Assembly (NCBI GenBank): GCA_030141605.1
Contig: JAQGDQ010000597.1
Span: 64,001 to 128,000 of the forward strand
From: Tubiluchus corallicola
Taxonomy: Eukaryota > Priapulida > Priapulimorpha > Priapulimorphida > Tubiluchidae
Direction: 5' to 3'
DNA: 64,000 nt
Shown: piece after piece, positions 45,418-57,066 of the stretch
Layout: every line of letters starts with the position of its first letter
Position numbering within the stretch: position 1 is the first letter of the stretch
Position numbers and translations under genes: made by a program
Notes under the pieces: generated by a model
What the model saw: the letters and a program-made list of their open reading frames with translations, nothing else
Told to the model about the DNA's origin: nothing
Databases searched by the model: none

Positions 45418-46062
45418 AGTAAAAACGTGAAATGCAAAAATCATGAAACATCTCTTTTTGCCATGGCTTATAACACAATTTAAGCAAAACAGCAAGGAAA
45501 AATTGCAGGAAAACATAAATACGCGTGTAGCACAAAAACAGTATTATCAACAGCATAATAGATCCAAATTGCGCTTTAGTGCTGCTTCATATTTTATATG
45601 ATTTATTATTTTATAATAATAAAATAATATTAATAATAACTAATAGTATCATTTTAAAAATGCTCTTGTTTTTTCTGTGTTGTGAAACACTGCTCAACAG
45701 TGATATGTTAGCAGATTGAAATCCGATTAAACCAATCAATGCAGAATTTGTTCTAGCATATTCCTGTAAAGTTTCGTGACCATCTAGTGCAAGTTGACAG
45801 AGCATTAGGCCTTTTTTCGAAGAGGAAGCTATCGCCTCCATTTTGAATCGGCTGAGAGAAAATCGAACTCCGTCAATCAATGCCGAACTTATTCTTCTAT
45901 ATCCACGTGAAATTTGAGTTTTGATCTGGTTGTTTCGCTCAACAAAAAAACTTGCATCTATCTTAATACTTGAGTGAGTTTTAATATTGCAGATTTAGGT
46001 GTTATGTTCCTATTAGGTGCTGGTGTCCCCTTTTATCTGGATTGCAAACTATAGATGTTTTA
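45418..46062. other. No gene recognised
   Basis: AT-rich, with one minus-strand frame at 45611-45880 whose first 60 residues look fairly balanced ('LCQLALDGHETLQEY') but resemble nothing I know and then run into AT-rich, low-quality residues. 'tcaatgca/gaatt' and 'tcaatgccgaactt' form a weak repeat at about 45737 and 45877. Confidence 0.35.
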
Positions 46063-46205
46063 ACAACAACGACAGTGACAGCGACAGCGACAGCAAGAGC
46101 TAGAGCAGCAACAACAACAATAACAACAACAACGACAGCGACAACGACAGTGACAGCAAGAGCTAGAACAACAACAACAACAACAACAATTACAACAACA
46201 GCAGT
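46063..46205. repeat. Trinucleotide repeat, ACA/GCG with internal duplication
   Basis: ACA-based triplets mixed with 'gacagcgacagc' occur twice, each time followed by 'gacagcaagagctaga', so the array holds a duplication of roughly 70 bp. It keeps a three-base period and opens both strands. Confidence 0.9.
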
Positions 46206-46504
46206 AAACTCAACTCTGTTTTTTGCTCTGAGGACAACCTTACGTCGAAAGCTCAACTAACAAGAAATTTTATAAATCTGTTTTTGACTCTTTCGTGTTG
46301 TTTTATATTTTTCGAATTCTTGATCATTATAATTATATAAAGAATTTTAATAGATCACACATTGAAAATATTTAATACTGATGTGATAAATTTATTGCTG
46401 TAGCAACCGTTGTAATTTTTAATTCTGCATTTCTATTATGTTTTTTTGTAGCACTTTTAGTAGTGCATGCCATGTAGTAGCATGTAGTAACTTCTATAAT
46501 AGCT

Positions 46505-46552
46505 TTTTTGTGTCCCGAAAAAAAACTTTAAATAAATAAATGAGTAGCAAAA

Positions 46553-46587
<35 letters not shown>

Positions 46588-46616
46588 GATTAGATTAGAT
46601 TACATTAGATTAGCAA
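46505..46616. repeat. AAAT tetranucleotide run followed by GATTA run
   Basis: About 45 bp of 'aaat' repeats is followed by five or so 'gatta' units. The preceding 'cccgaaaaaaaactttaaataaataaa' has the look of a LINE 3' end, but no coding remnant is visible upstream, so I list only the repeat. Confidence 0.85.
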
Positions 46617-47133
46617 TTTATTATCTCCATAAATTTACATTTAACAATAAGATATAGAGAAATATAAATTTACATAGGAGAAAGGATGGTGAAAAACCAA
46701 AGGTTAGCGAGTCAACCACCCTTCTCAGAAAGACAAGTAAACAAAAAGACTCTAATGACAGAAGAACACAACTATGAAAAATACATAAGCATCCATAAAT
46801 ACAAAAAATAAAAATACAAAAATAAAAATAGAAAAACCTGTCATTTGTAAATAAATAAAATAAGTAAACTCATCAATGGATTGATGGTGTCATAACGTAT
46901 CATAAAGTAAATAAAAACTCACAGTAAAAATCAAATATAGTTATGTAATCGGTTACTTTGGTTCACGAGTGCAATTGCGTCGCTCACGCTACTTAAAAAA
47001 TACATTTATAATTCTGTAATGGAAATTTCGCTCACACACGTTCACACAAACAAGGTACAAGACTGGAATACAAATACCTGCAGTTGTGCTCATAAGATGT
47101 CAACGTACCATAGAGGAATGTGTAAAAATCTTT
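46617..47133. other. No gene recognised
   Basis: AT-rich sequence with several 'aaaaataaaaatacaaaaat' style runs at about 46795-46860. No convincing frame on either strand. Confidence 0.4.
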
Positions 47134-47412
47134 GGTTCTTAACCGTACCCCCTGAAGGCGGGCAAAGTCGTCTAGAAACTTACAAAAAAATGCCTATAGC
47201 AATAAAGGTGATGCATTCGCGAGGCAGTAGTGAGTGATATACTGCGTTTTAACGATTGTCGTTAGGGTTCAACGACTTTATCCTCTTTGTTTAGCTTTGA
47301 GACATATCTTTTATAGAGTCTCCCTCAGGGCAAAATTTTTGATAATCCAGATCTGAGTTTGGTACACCCTGGGACAGCGTTTGGTACCCCCAGGGGGTAC
47401 CAGTACCCAACT
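47134..47412. mobile_element. Possible hAT-like non-autonomous element
   Basis: The left end reads 'ggttcttaaccgtaccccct' and the right end, inverted, reads 'gggtactggtaccccctggg'. They share GTACCCCCTG and the 'ggttcttaac' opening is typical of some hAT families. The right end holds a perfect palindrome (ggtaccccc-a-gggggtacc, 47383-47401). No transposase is encoded and the exact ends are unsure. Confidence 0.4.
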
Positions 47413-47984
47413 GGTGTAAAGGGATACAGTTATTAATGCCAAACGCGTATATGCAACATTAGTAGTCGTCACTCATCAAGCCATAATTATGTTACATTTT
47501 AAAATGTAGATGAACAGTTTCCGTAGTTGGGTAAACAATGAACTTCCGTATGAAGGGGAGGAGTTTACCCAACTCCCGATTTTTTCGAAATTTTGGCCAA
47601 ACGGCCTGTAGAAAAAGCGCTCTAGCGGCGTTCAATGGGACTCTTGGAAGGAGATATATAGCTCTTTAAAAAGACGAAGAACAGGGCTACACGATGATGT
47701 GGGCTATGTTTTAGTACACGTCCATCAAGTGGAGTGCCGACGAGTTAATTAGGTGTTCTATTTTTGGCAATTTTTGCTTGGAAAACTGCTGACGCAAAAC
47801 CATTGTTCTGACGTGATCCATTATGCTCTGCCTATAACCTTATAACTTTAACTCAGTAAAAGCTGTTGCTGGCTTTGCGTTATAAACGAGGACTATGTAG
47901 GATGTTCGCGCATTATTGATTATAAGTGTATTTATACGCAAAATCTTTTGCGGGGCATTTGCTAGTCTATATATTAATTTCGGT

Positions 47985-48122
47985 GGTATGGGCTTAATAT
48001 ATAAGATTCGAGGCTACAGCTTTTGAACGACGGCACAATTTGCGGCGATCTATATATCAAACGAAAGGTCTCGATCTAGTGTTGTGCCGTTGGGGGTTTA
48101 TTTTTCGAATCGGGCCCACCGG
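47985..48122 (+). mobile_element. Dispersed repeat element, copy B
   Basis: Matches 10021-10160 in the same orientation. In this copy 'acggcacaa' (48030-48038) and 'ttgtgccgt' (48082-48090) form a perfect 9-bp stem around the most conserved 43-bp core, while copy A lacks the stem. GC-richer sequence from about 47565 ('ttggccaaacggcc' and following) may be part of a larger insert. Confidence 0.7.
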
Positions 48123-50527
48123 AACGCGAATTTTTTTTGCAACTGAGTTCCGGATAGATTATTTCCCTCATTAGCATTAACCAATCAGATTCCTCAAACA
48201 GCCATGACTACACACATGTAAACAATGTCAGGCGTTCGTCAACCACGTGCACATGTTTACATAACATCGGGCACTCACTTCTCTGCACTGTTGCCTGTTA
48301 ATTGAACAGGGTAAGCCATGCTGTCAGTCCTTGTGCGCGGTTGGAAAAGAAGGCTAGAAAATGTGGATTTATTTGGAACTAATAGAAACTTGTCCTTGGG
48401 TAATTTTGGGGTGCTCTTTTTCAGGATATACTGCACCAAACCGCAGTTCATTGCCTTTCGCAATGTTCCATGGTCCAATAAGACTAAGAGGCCACAGTAT
48501 ACTGTTAGTGTCAGTCTGTGGGCATACATCAGGGAAATAATACGGTCAGATTCGCCTTATTTGACTATGGTATTAACCCTTAAATGCAGTACTGCTGTAA
48601 AGTCCCTCAGGAGAGATCGCGACTCTCAGGATGGCATTTGAAAAGTCACAATCTCTCCTATGGGACTACAGTAAGTGTTCAAACGATTTTCATGAATTTT
48701 CATCAAAGTTCTTTCCGAAATCACTCGAATTTCTCTGGACAGTGGAAGGGTGCACGAGGACCTTTTGGGGAGGGGGGATCGAGTGGACCTAAATGATGAC
48801 TTTGAGCCCTTGGCATTGCCCTCATGCCAAGTTGCAAGTTCTGTCAGCCATGTTTTTCCCTCAGTCCCACTTAGGCCAACTAATTTCAAATCCATCTTAA
48901 TTGAGGTTCTTAACCCTTAGTTATAGGGTTTTGAAAAAGGGCGCTCCAAAATTGGTAGCAGGTTTTGGTGGGCACAAGCATATATACCAAAAGGTAATCT
49001 AAATCTTCATTTCAGAACCTTTCGAAAATTTCGACACCTTATATTCTTGAGGACAGCTCATAAAAGAAAAAACATTCTTTCTTTCACCATGTTCACATTG
49101 AACTATTCTTCATTTATTTTCAACACTCATAACTTGTAACATGACGGAATTTTGGTCTAAGGACTTCAAACAAAATATGTAAATTGTTTGAACTCTATGG
49201 AGATCGTTACCTGATTAATTGTTAATAGGCAGTCTAGTGATTACTGGGTGTAACCTCAATGTCCAATCACCAAATGTAAATTAACGCAAAACAGTATTAG
49301 ATTGCAAAACACTTTTGTAGATTTATTGAATATAAAGCTGCGTTCACATCATGAATTCTAAAGGATGTAAATGACAGTGAAATTTGTTGTGTGATAGCAA
49401 AATAAACCTTTAATACACTGACAAAACAGTTTTCTAATCAGCATTACAATTATGAGTAATGTACAGGTGCGCACAAAGTAAAGCCCCATTCCCAAGGTAA
49501 TGATGAGATAGTAAGAAGGCAGGTTAGTGGGAGGCGCCATAGACTGTACTTCACCAGCAGGCCTGTGTCTGTTTACTACCAAGTCCCAAGCTTCACTTCA
49601 AGAAGTTAATGATCGACGTGTGGCAACAGTTAATGTTCCTCCAGATACTAGAAAATGTAGCAATGATACGTATTACCGACAACTTGTTCTGCACAGAAGA
49701 AGTCTGACTCTGCAGACATCAACACTATGGTAAATAACTGTCTGTCCCATACCAAAATATGGCTTTGCACCTCAGATTGACGTATATAGGATAGTTGACT
49801 TTGACAGAGGGTCTAGTCTACCAACATCACCAGCTACAGCTACACCAAGCTAACCATTGTCGGCTCCACAATCACTTTCATGTTGTTACCAACATTTATT
49901 CACTGCTTTTTATTAACATGGCTGCTTTTAACATCCAAACGTAAGCAGCTCTCTACCTGAACTAACTTTTCTAGGTCACTGTTCTGGCTTCCACTCACTA
50001 TACATGTACACTGTCAAGGTGTATCTGTATGGCATATCTAAAACTACATCTCCACGCAGATGTGCAAAACAAGTGAAGTTTATACGAGGAAACATATATC
50101 TTGGTTTTAACGTATTGAATATTCATCCAAGATGATCATCCCCATTCTGTAATTCAATCACTAACAGGGAGTTAGTTGGTACAAGGGAAAATAAAGGCTT
50201 GGGCTACCCCCATTAACTAAATTAAACATGGATCTGCCTTCACTTAGCTTAACTAAAAACTCAGGATAAGAAAGTAACTGCCATCTAGTGGCAAAGTATG
50301 TCAAAAATTATACAACATAAATTGATCAATGTAAATAAGCAAATGACAGCAGACATCATATTCAAAAAGTTACAGTACACCCCATCTAGGGCTGGAATAA
50401 ATTCTCAACAGATTTTTCCACCAATTAAATAATATTCTGCTGGCTTTGAATCCTTACCTAGCAAGAACTTTGCATGATTTTATAAACTTTGTGCTTTAAA
50501 ATATATGCAGTTTTCATTTCATACCCT
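48123..50527. other. No gene recognised
   Basis: Several short frames look mildly protein-like: 48318-48641 plus, 48626-48895 minus (starting 'MDLKLVGLSGTEGKTWLTEL') and 49527-49733 plus. None match a family I know and none have clear partner exons. The richer base composition at 48130-48900 suggests an unidentified transposon or old exon. Confidence 0.35.
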
Positions 50528-50880
50528 TTACGCTCTGGAAAGCGCATCTGCAAGGACATTTTCTTTGCCTTGCTTTAACTGAATTGTGTAATTATATTCT
50601 TGTAACAAAAGAAACCATCTGGTCAAACGGCGGTTATGGGTGCGCATTTGATCAAGGAAGGTGAGAGCTCTTTGATCTGTTTTTATTACAAATCTCCTAC
50701 CTAATAAATAGTACTGCAATTTTTCAATAGACCAGATAATGGCAAGCAACTCAAGCTCAACAATTGAGTAGTTGCTTTCAGGTGATGTCAGTTTGCGACT
50801 CAAATAGGTGACTGGCATATCATTGCCCTCACCAACTTCTTAGGATAGGACTGCGCCAAGACCGGTTATAGATGCGTCAG
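50528..50880 (-). pseudogene. Ty3/Gypsy RNase H fragment
   Basis: The minus strand reads an RNase H-like domain of Ty3/Gypsy type. It starts 'TDASITGLGAVLS', is broken by one TAA, then continues 'MPVTYLSRKLTSPESNYS', 'ELLAIIWSIEKLQYYLLGR', 'IKTDQRALTFL' and ends with the classical 'VLADALSR'. Reverse transcriptase upstream and integrase downstream are both absent from their expected places. The single stop and the isolation make it a dead fragment. Confidence 0.85.
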
Positions 50881-51120
50881 TTATAGATGTTTGTGACGTC
50901 CTTTGTGTTGTATTACGTAAACATGATCGGATTTCTTCTCCAAGATTTGATAAGGTCCACACCACTTGAACTTATTCTTCTTTCCTTTAACCGGTGAACA
51001 CACCAATACTTGCTGTCCAACCTCAAAAGAACGTGCACATGACTGTCTATCATACCCGAATTTCTGAGCTATCTGAGCTTCATCACCACAGCTATTGTTC
51101 TGAATGCTGGCGGTATGCAA
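50881..51120 (-). pseudogene. Ty3/Gypsy integrase C-terminal fragment
   Basis: About 79 codons match the end of a Gypsy integrase: 'AQKFGYDRQ', 'FEVGQQVLVCSPVKGKKNKF' and 'KWCGPYQILEKKSDHVYVI'. In an intact element this part lies after RNase H; here, in the reading direction, it comes before it. The junction at 50880 shows 'catctataac' repeated 15 bp apart. It has no catalytic core. Confidence 0.8.
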
Positions 51121-51216
51121 GGAGTGTCAACTATATCAGTGCTGCAGTGTAACTTAACACCTCATTCCAATATACAGCATTTTGTCCAACCTGAGTGTCT
51201 TGCAATCAATCTTGTT

Positions 51217-52686
51217 CTACTTAGCAGAATGCGTCTTGCCAAGTGTTTGGTTACATTCTACACATGCAGAGAGTCTGTGTGGTGCTTTACATTTTGGCAT
51301 TACCTGCGAGAAAAATGGGGTGACAGAAGATGACTGGACATTTGTATGGCATGGTCGCCCAGATCCAATCCTATTGCGGCCTCCACCAATCATTTTCCTG
51401 CGTGCCCTTGCAGTAGGTTGGACACCAATGGACTTTGCACCAACAAGCACTCTCTTTTTTTTCTTGTTTCCAACAGCTTCAGCAACTCCAGCATACTTCC
51501 CAAAGCAATGAAGGGCAGATGCCAAGGCAGAGTCTGAGGACAATTTCTGTGATTGCTTGACAAAGGTTCGTATTGGTTTGACCAGAAACTCTTTGTTCGA
51601 AAGGTACCTTCCTTTCAGGATTTCAAATGCACCATCAAGTTCCTTGATGACAGGATCAACCTTTTCCTTGTCAACCACTTGATTGCTTCCCTGTGCACAT
51701 GACTGTTCTGCACTGCTATTCCCCTCATTTTGCTTGTCTTGTGGCACTGCCATGTCATGATCTGCTGCATCATGAACCTGGAATGTGGGAGTGGGCATGG
51801 TTGGGGAAGTGGTAGAAGACTGCAGAGACTGAAACCAACTGTCTGGGAGATTGGTAGCATCTCCTCCTGTGGTGACCTTGTACAACAAGTAATGCATCGC
51901 TGGATCGTGTACTGGTATGAAGTCCAGGTCGACAAACCAAACTTCTTGACCACCAGAAATTGGTGCTTGCAGGGACCTCCTGTAACGAAAAGAGTAATGT
52001 GAATATCATTAATATGAATCATCACAAAATTGCACTTGCACATAAGCTGTAATCGTGTCCAATTCCTACTTTCAGTTGAAAAATGTCTGTTGTCAAAATA
52101 AGAACTGGTAGCGGAGTGAAGTCACATGAGGTACACCACATTTCTTGATTCAGCTCTAGGACCTCCAGAGGCGTCTTTTGACCACGTACCAAATATTCAT
52201 TATAATCAGTTCAGCTTTAATGAGGTTTTTACGTATTACTTTCAGCAGGGTATTTATCAATAGGATACTTTAAGAGTCTTATCTCAGGAATCATGAGATG
52301 AGGTAATCCTGTTTCCAGGGTCTGACGAGTGAATACATCTTGCCCGCTCGGCGACTCTGGGAACGAGGTTGTGGCATACCAGTGGAGAGTAGTGTTCCCA
52401 GTGTAAAACATTACTTACCTATAGCAATACTGTACATCAGGACATATGGCTCGGTCTCCACTTTTGACCACATACTCTTCTGGATCCTCCATTTGGAGGT
52501 CAAACTTGTGCAACTCAAGTGCCTTCGATGGGGTGTAGCCATTCTCAAACAATTGCAAGATCTTTTGTTTGGTTGGTTCTGCAACATCTCGAGTGTTTGA
52601 GTACAGCAGATGCCATGATAGGATGGTTATGCCGGAACTTGATCTTGACTGTCATTGGATAATTGGGCAGATGTGGGTCTTCGGAA
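51217..52686 (-). pseudogene. SWIM zinc-finger / MULE-type transposon gene remnant
   Basis: Two exon-like blocks survive on the minus strand. The first (52686-52419) has an acceptor, then 'VKIKFRHNHPI', 'AEPTKQKILQLFENGYTPSK', 'ALELHKFDLQMEDPEEYV' and 'RAICPDVQYCYR' before a GTAAGT donor. The second (51979-51217) opens with a SWIM-like 'GGPCKHQFLVVKKFG', continues 'FIPVHDPAMHYLLYKV' and 'PDSWFQSL', and ends with 'IGVQPTARARRK' and 'HRLSACVECNQTLGKTH'. I recognise these blocks from large repetitive proteins, common in aquatic invertebrates, that carry a MULE-type transposase between them. That central domain is missing and each block contains one frameshift, so the copy is dead, or was processed by internal deletion. 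Confidence 0.65.
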
Positions 52687-52689
52687 CTG

Positions 52690-55600
52690 AAATTCATAAA
52701 GAACATAATACAATGTAATTCCAAATACCATATGTGCTAAACCTGTTTAACTACAAAAAGAGGAGTAAAATATTCTTTCTATGCATACAACATCATTCCT
52801 TAAAAGTTGTTGGGAAAATTAGAATGGCACATTCACTTCAACAAACATTTCAAGATAGGCAAACATTAAGAAAAGATGAGAATTCCATTTTGAAGGACAC
52901 ACCTCGATTTATTTTCTTCAGTAAATACATATACTTTGCCTAGCTGCAGAGGAAACCTGAATTACTTACCGGCATTTCCTTTTATGACCATCGGTGTTAA
53001 AATACAAAAAAAACATTCAGTCTTAAAAACTCACACACTTTAAGAGCAAACAAAAAATAACTAGAACTTTTACAAGTTTGAGTCAAAGTGCCGATTTTTC
53101 AAGTTCGCGACACCTGTATGACCTGTGTGAGTCTTGATATTATGTAATAATAATGGTTTCTTTTCTCCATGTAGCAAGAATATAGAAATAAACAAATAAA
53201 TAAATTTCATTTTTTATTCTTCAAACCTGTGTACTTGAAGACATAAGTTCGAAAATAGATAAAGGCAACGGACTAGCAAGTTTTTGTTAGAACAGGGAAT
53301 AATACAGGCCACTGCAGAGAAGCCAAAGCCAGTTATGTGTGAGAAGCGTGTGCGCATGCGCAGGTGAAGCTGGCTTGATCCCATGCGGGTTATAATGGAT
53401 AAGCATGATTATGCGCCAGAGGATTGGCGTAGCTGCGGGCGTTCACTGAGAGGAGAAGCACGATCAGAAAAATTCTGATGAGATTTAAGCACTGTTGTAG
53501 CAGCACGTATGACGTTGCATGTACCGGGTGGCGCAGAAAAAAGTTGTCGTAGTTTAGAATAGTGCAGTTGTAACTACTTCTACTTTTTTGTAGTATTATC
53601 GTTTAATCTACAAATTAAGAAAAACATACATAAAGTTTGAGCAAAATAAGTCGAAACAAAAACATGGCGTAGCTCAAACGCAAAATATATGACTAATTAA
53701 ATAGTAAATTTCTGACGTGTGAATACAGACTTAGAAATTCAAAAAAGGAGTGGCGTAATTTTCTTAATTACTTACATCAATGCAGCATATAGTTGGCTCA
53801 AAGACAAGATAAAATGTACAAATATTTGGCAAACAGAATAACGAAAATTAGCCCCTTAATTCGTACTTTAAGCTTTGCACACATCAATGTCTATATTCAT
53901 ACTTTATATATTATAATGTTCAATTATAATGCATTATATATAATTATACATAATATTATTACTATTTATAATAATAATAATACACCTTATACCTGCGCTA
54001 TACTGCCGCCACCTGCTGTTTGAAATTCAGGAAAAATCCTCACAATAGTAGTACAATGATATTACAAGCAAGTGCCGACAAAGTTTAAATTTCACAGTAT
54101 CACATTGCAATACATTAATATTTGGCTGTGAACACGATACAAGTTTATAGTTTAAATGATTTTTAAATTATGGCTAAATAACTTTTGAGTGCAGAAAAAA
54201 CATAAATGCCAGAACAATGTTAGCTATAATCATCAATTGAAAAACAGCCACTTTGATGCATAAATCACTCAGGTAGCAAAACAATAAAAAAATCAACCAA
54301 TTTACATCGTGCTTTTCAGCTCAGGAAGTAATGTACTGATAAAGATTTGTTGTCTGGGAACAATGGTACTTCACATCAAGACTACGGTACCGGGAATTTC
54401 CGGTTTCGCCTAGTTTGCTGTGAAAATGGTTGACACACAGAGGACTTGCTGTAACGTTTAATAATAGTTCCACACGTTTTCATGTCATTTCGTTTTTTGA
54501 CTTGTTGATTTAAAATTTCAATATATTCAGGTAAATCCAAGTTAAAATTTTGTTTTTATGCACAAACGTCTGCGACAACAGCGTGGTAATTTTCAAATAA
54601 TTTCGTTGTCTTCTTATAAAATCATGCGCAAAACATCATCACATTTTTGCACCACCTGGTACATCAAAACATAACTTAGCAATAACAATTTATTGCTTCA
54701 GTTCATTTGTCTCATTGTTCATACTGAATAAAACACGTTCACATGCACCGCACAGCGCACACAAACGCTGCATTTTCGCACAGACTGCAATCACACCTGT
54801 ATTTTTTACACGGTGAGATTTTTTGTTACCTGTTACTTTTTGATGATACCCGAATTGTTTTGTTTAGTTTATTATAAGTGAACAGTCATTAGTCGTATTT
54901 TCAAACCAAAGTTGTCACCAATAAATTTAAGTCACTATCTACTTTAATAGTTAATTAATAATTTAAAATCGTTAGAAATTGCTTCCAGTTTCTGGAATTT
55001 TAAAGTAATATCTCTGTTTCAGTCTTCTCAAATCAAATTTTTAATATTTGTCTAAATAGTAAATAATATTTAGCACGTTTTAAGCATTTTTTATGATCCG
55101 TTATTTTAATAAACTGTAGGTGTATTTCACAGTTCGACGCAAATTTTTGCTGTTTATTTGCCTGGACTGAGTGCATCCACAGTAACTTATATTGTTATGT
55201 CATGTGTTACACTTTAAAATTGTAACATTACTGATGATATCCTGTAAACTGTTTGTATTGTTACTAGAGCCGTCTCATATAATGTTACACTATTAATGAT
55301 AGTAGACTATTTTGTAAATTTACTTGCATTGATGCACGTTTTTTATTGTAATAATTGCTTAGGCAAAATCGTGTTCTAGGTTGTAAAACTTTCTGATTTG
55401 AAGCAATAAAAATTTTAAATTAAATGCTGCAAAGTACTGCTGTTTTAATCGCTACCAACCGCTAGGCAAAAACGTTGACAAAAAAGATTTCCACTCACTC
55501 TTGCGAAATCTCACTTTTCAAAGCCAAGTCAGCCATATATAGAAGCGTGGAAACTGCATGCTATTATATGTGGTTGCCTCGGATTTGCAATTTGTGAAAA

Positions 55601-57066
55601 AAACAAGATTTGGTTTTAAGTCGGCAAAAAGTCGAAACATTCTACTTGTCTTTATTTTTAATCTTCCAGCATAAGAATAAACAACGTAGATAGTGAATGA
55701 AGTAGTGTTTTTTGTAGTAGGTTACAATATATGTAGTATTTAGAAACCAGAGCGCCGCCTGGAAAGTTTAAGAAACTATTAATCTTTTATTATGTTCATT
55801 ATCATTCCTTATTAGGCTTTAAGTAGTGCTTTGCTTTATAATTGATGTGCGGATTAAATGTGCAAGAAGCCACTTAGGTTCAGCTTAAAATACTCTTACG
55901 TACTACATTTATACGTAACATTCAATGCAATTTATTTCTTCTCACAATGATGTCCTTGGTGACGCATTTGTCACCAGCTTTAATTGATGATGTTTCAACG
56001 CCACTATAATCAGGAAACCTTTGTAACCACGTGACACTGAGCTGTGAAAACTGCTGCCGACTTCATCAGCGCAACGCACGTTATGTGACAGCATGCGGTA
56101 CCCTCGCAGGCAAATCCATATAAAGCGTTGACGATGATTGTGGAATTATATTCTGAAAGATTGTATTATCAGACATGCTCCAGATATACGTCAGTTGAGT
56201 TCCGCGAGGATTTCCTGCAAGGCTTACACGTGTCTGCGCGTAGTTTGAATCGATTGTTTTGAATGGTTGTTGTGTTCTTGTGAAACCAACGTGGCTAATT
56301 CAACGACGCAGTGCTGGTCATCACAGAAAGCATTCAGGAAATAGCGACTCTATCTGGTTGTACTTGGTTAAAAAAGCGTGATCATTCAAGTCTCTTCTAC
56401 TGGTGGCAACTCGATATTAGGACGGTTAGAAGACACATAGTGTCAGGACTTCTGTGAAAAAACCCGGATTGAGATGTAACATACGAGGGCTAGCTCTCTT
56501 GTCTACTTCTAATCAATTACCATGTCTGTTGGCTAAAAGCAAAAAAGCATAAACAAACAATCTACGTCACATTGATACAGACGTTAAAAACAAGAAAAAA
56601 GTCAAAAAGGTTGTGCGTGGTATTTGAACACGTGTTTTTCGCACACGAATATGTTCGTTTGCTGATACTGTTTGTAAAAAGATAATGCATATTGCTCTGT
56701 ATGCTCTCTAGTATTCTTAACTTACTGGTGTTATAAAATTGTCTTGATATTCTTGGGAGAGTCATCTTCCCGAAGTGGAAATCTTCTTCGCCTATTCATT
56801 TTGATTTTGGCAAGGTAAACTAACACAAGTTCCACAAGGGAAATATCTTACACACTGTCGCAAAAGCGTTATTTCATATTCAATAAATGGTGCAATAAAT
56901 TTTCATTGAAGTGAGTCGAAAGTTCGTCATCTTCTTTAGCAAGCAAAAAGTCTTTGTAACTGAACACTATTTTCAAGTATTTTTCTACTGTATCAAACAT
57001 TACTAGTTGGTACGTTATACGGTACGTTATTTCTGGTTGATTGGCTGATCTTACAAGCTAAAAGAC
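52690..57066. other. Gene-poor, AT-rich region
   Basis: No frame on either strand resembles a known protein. 'cacctgctgttt'- and 'ccatctagtggc'-type words recur here and elsewhere and probably mark old dispersed repeats. An AT-extreme stretch of 'tataatgcattatatataa' type lies at 53900-53985. Confidence 0.45.

Noticed and set aside
45611-45880. 89-codon minus-strand frame with balanced residues
   Set aside because: No family resemblance and no splice partners, and its last third is AT-rich noise; noted only in the region entry.
48318-48895. Overlapping frames on both strands suggestive of exons
   Set aside because: Neither strand gives a known motif, and both cannot be coding; left as unassigned.
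52229-52411. 60-codon minus-strand frame between the two SWIM-gene blocks
   Set aside because: It starts just past the GTAAGT donor and shows no transposase motif; more likely intron or inserted repeat.
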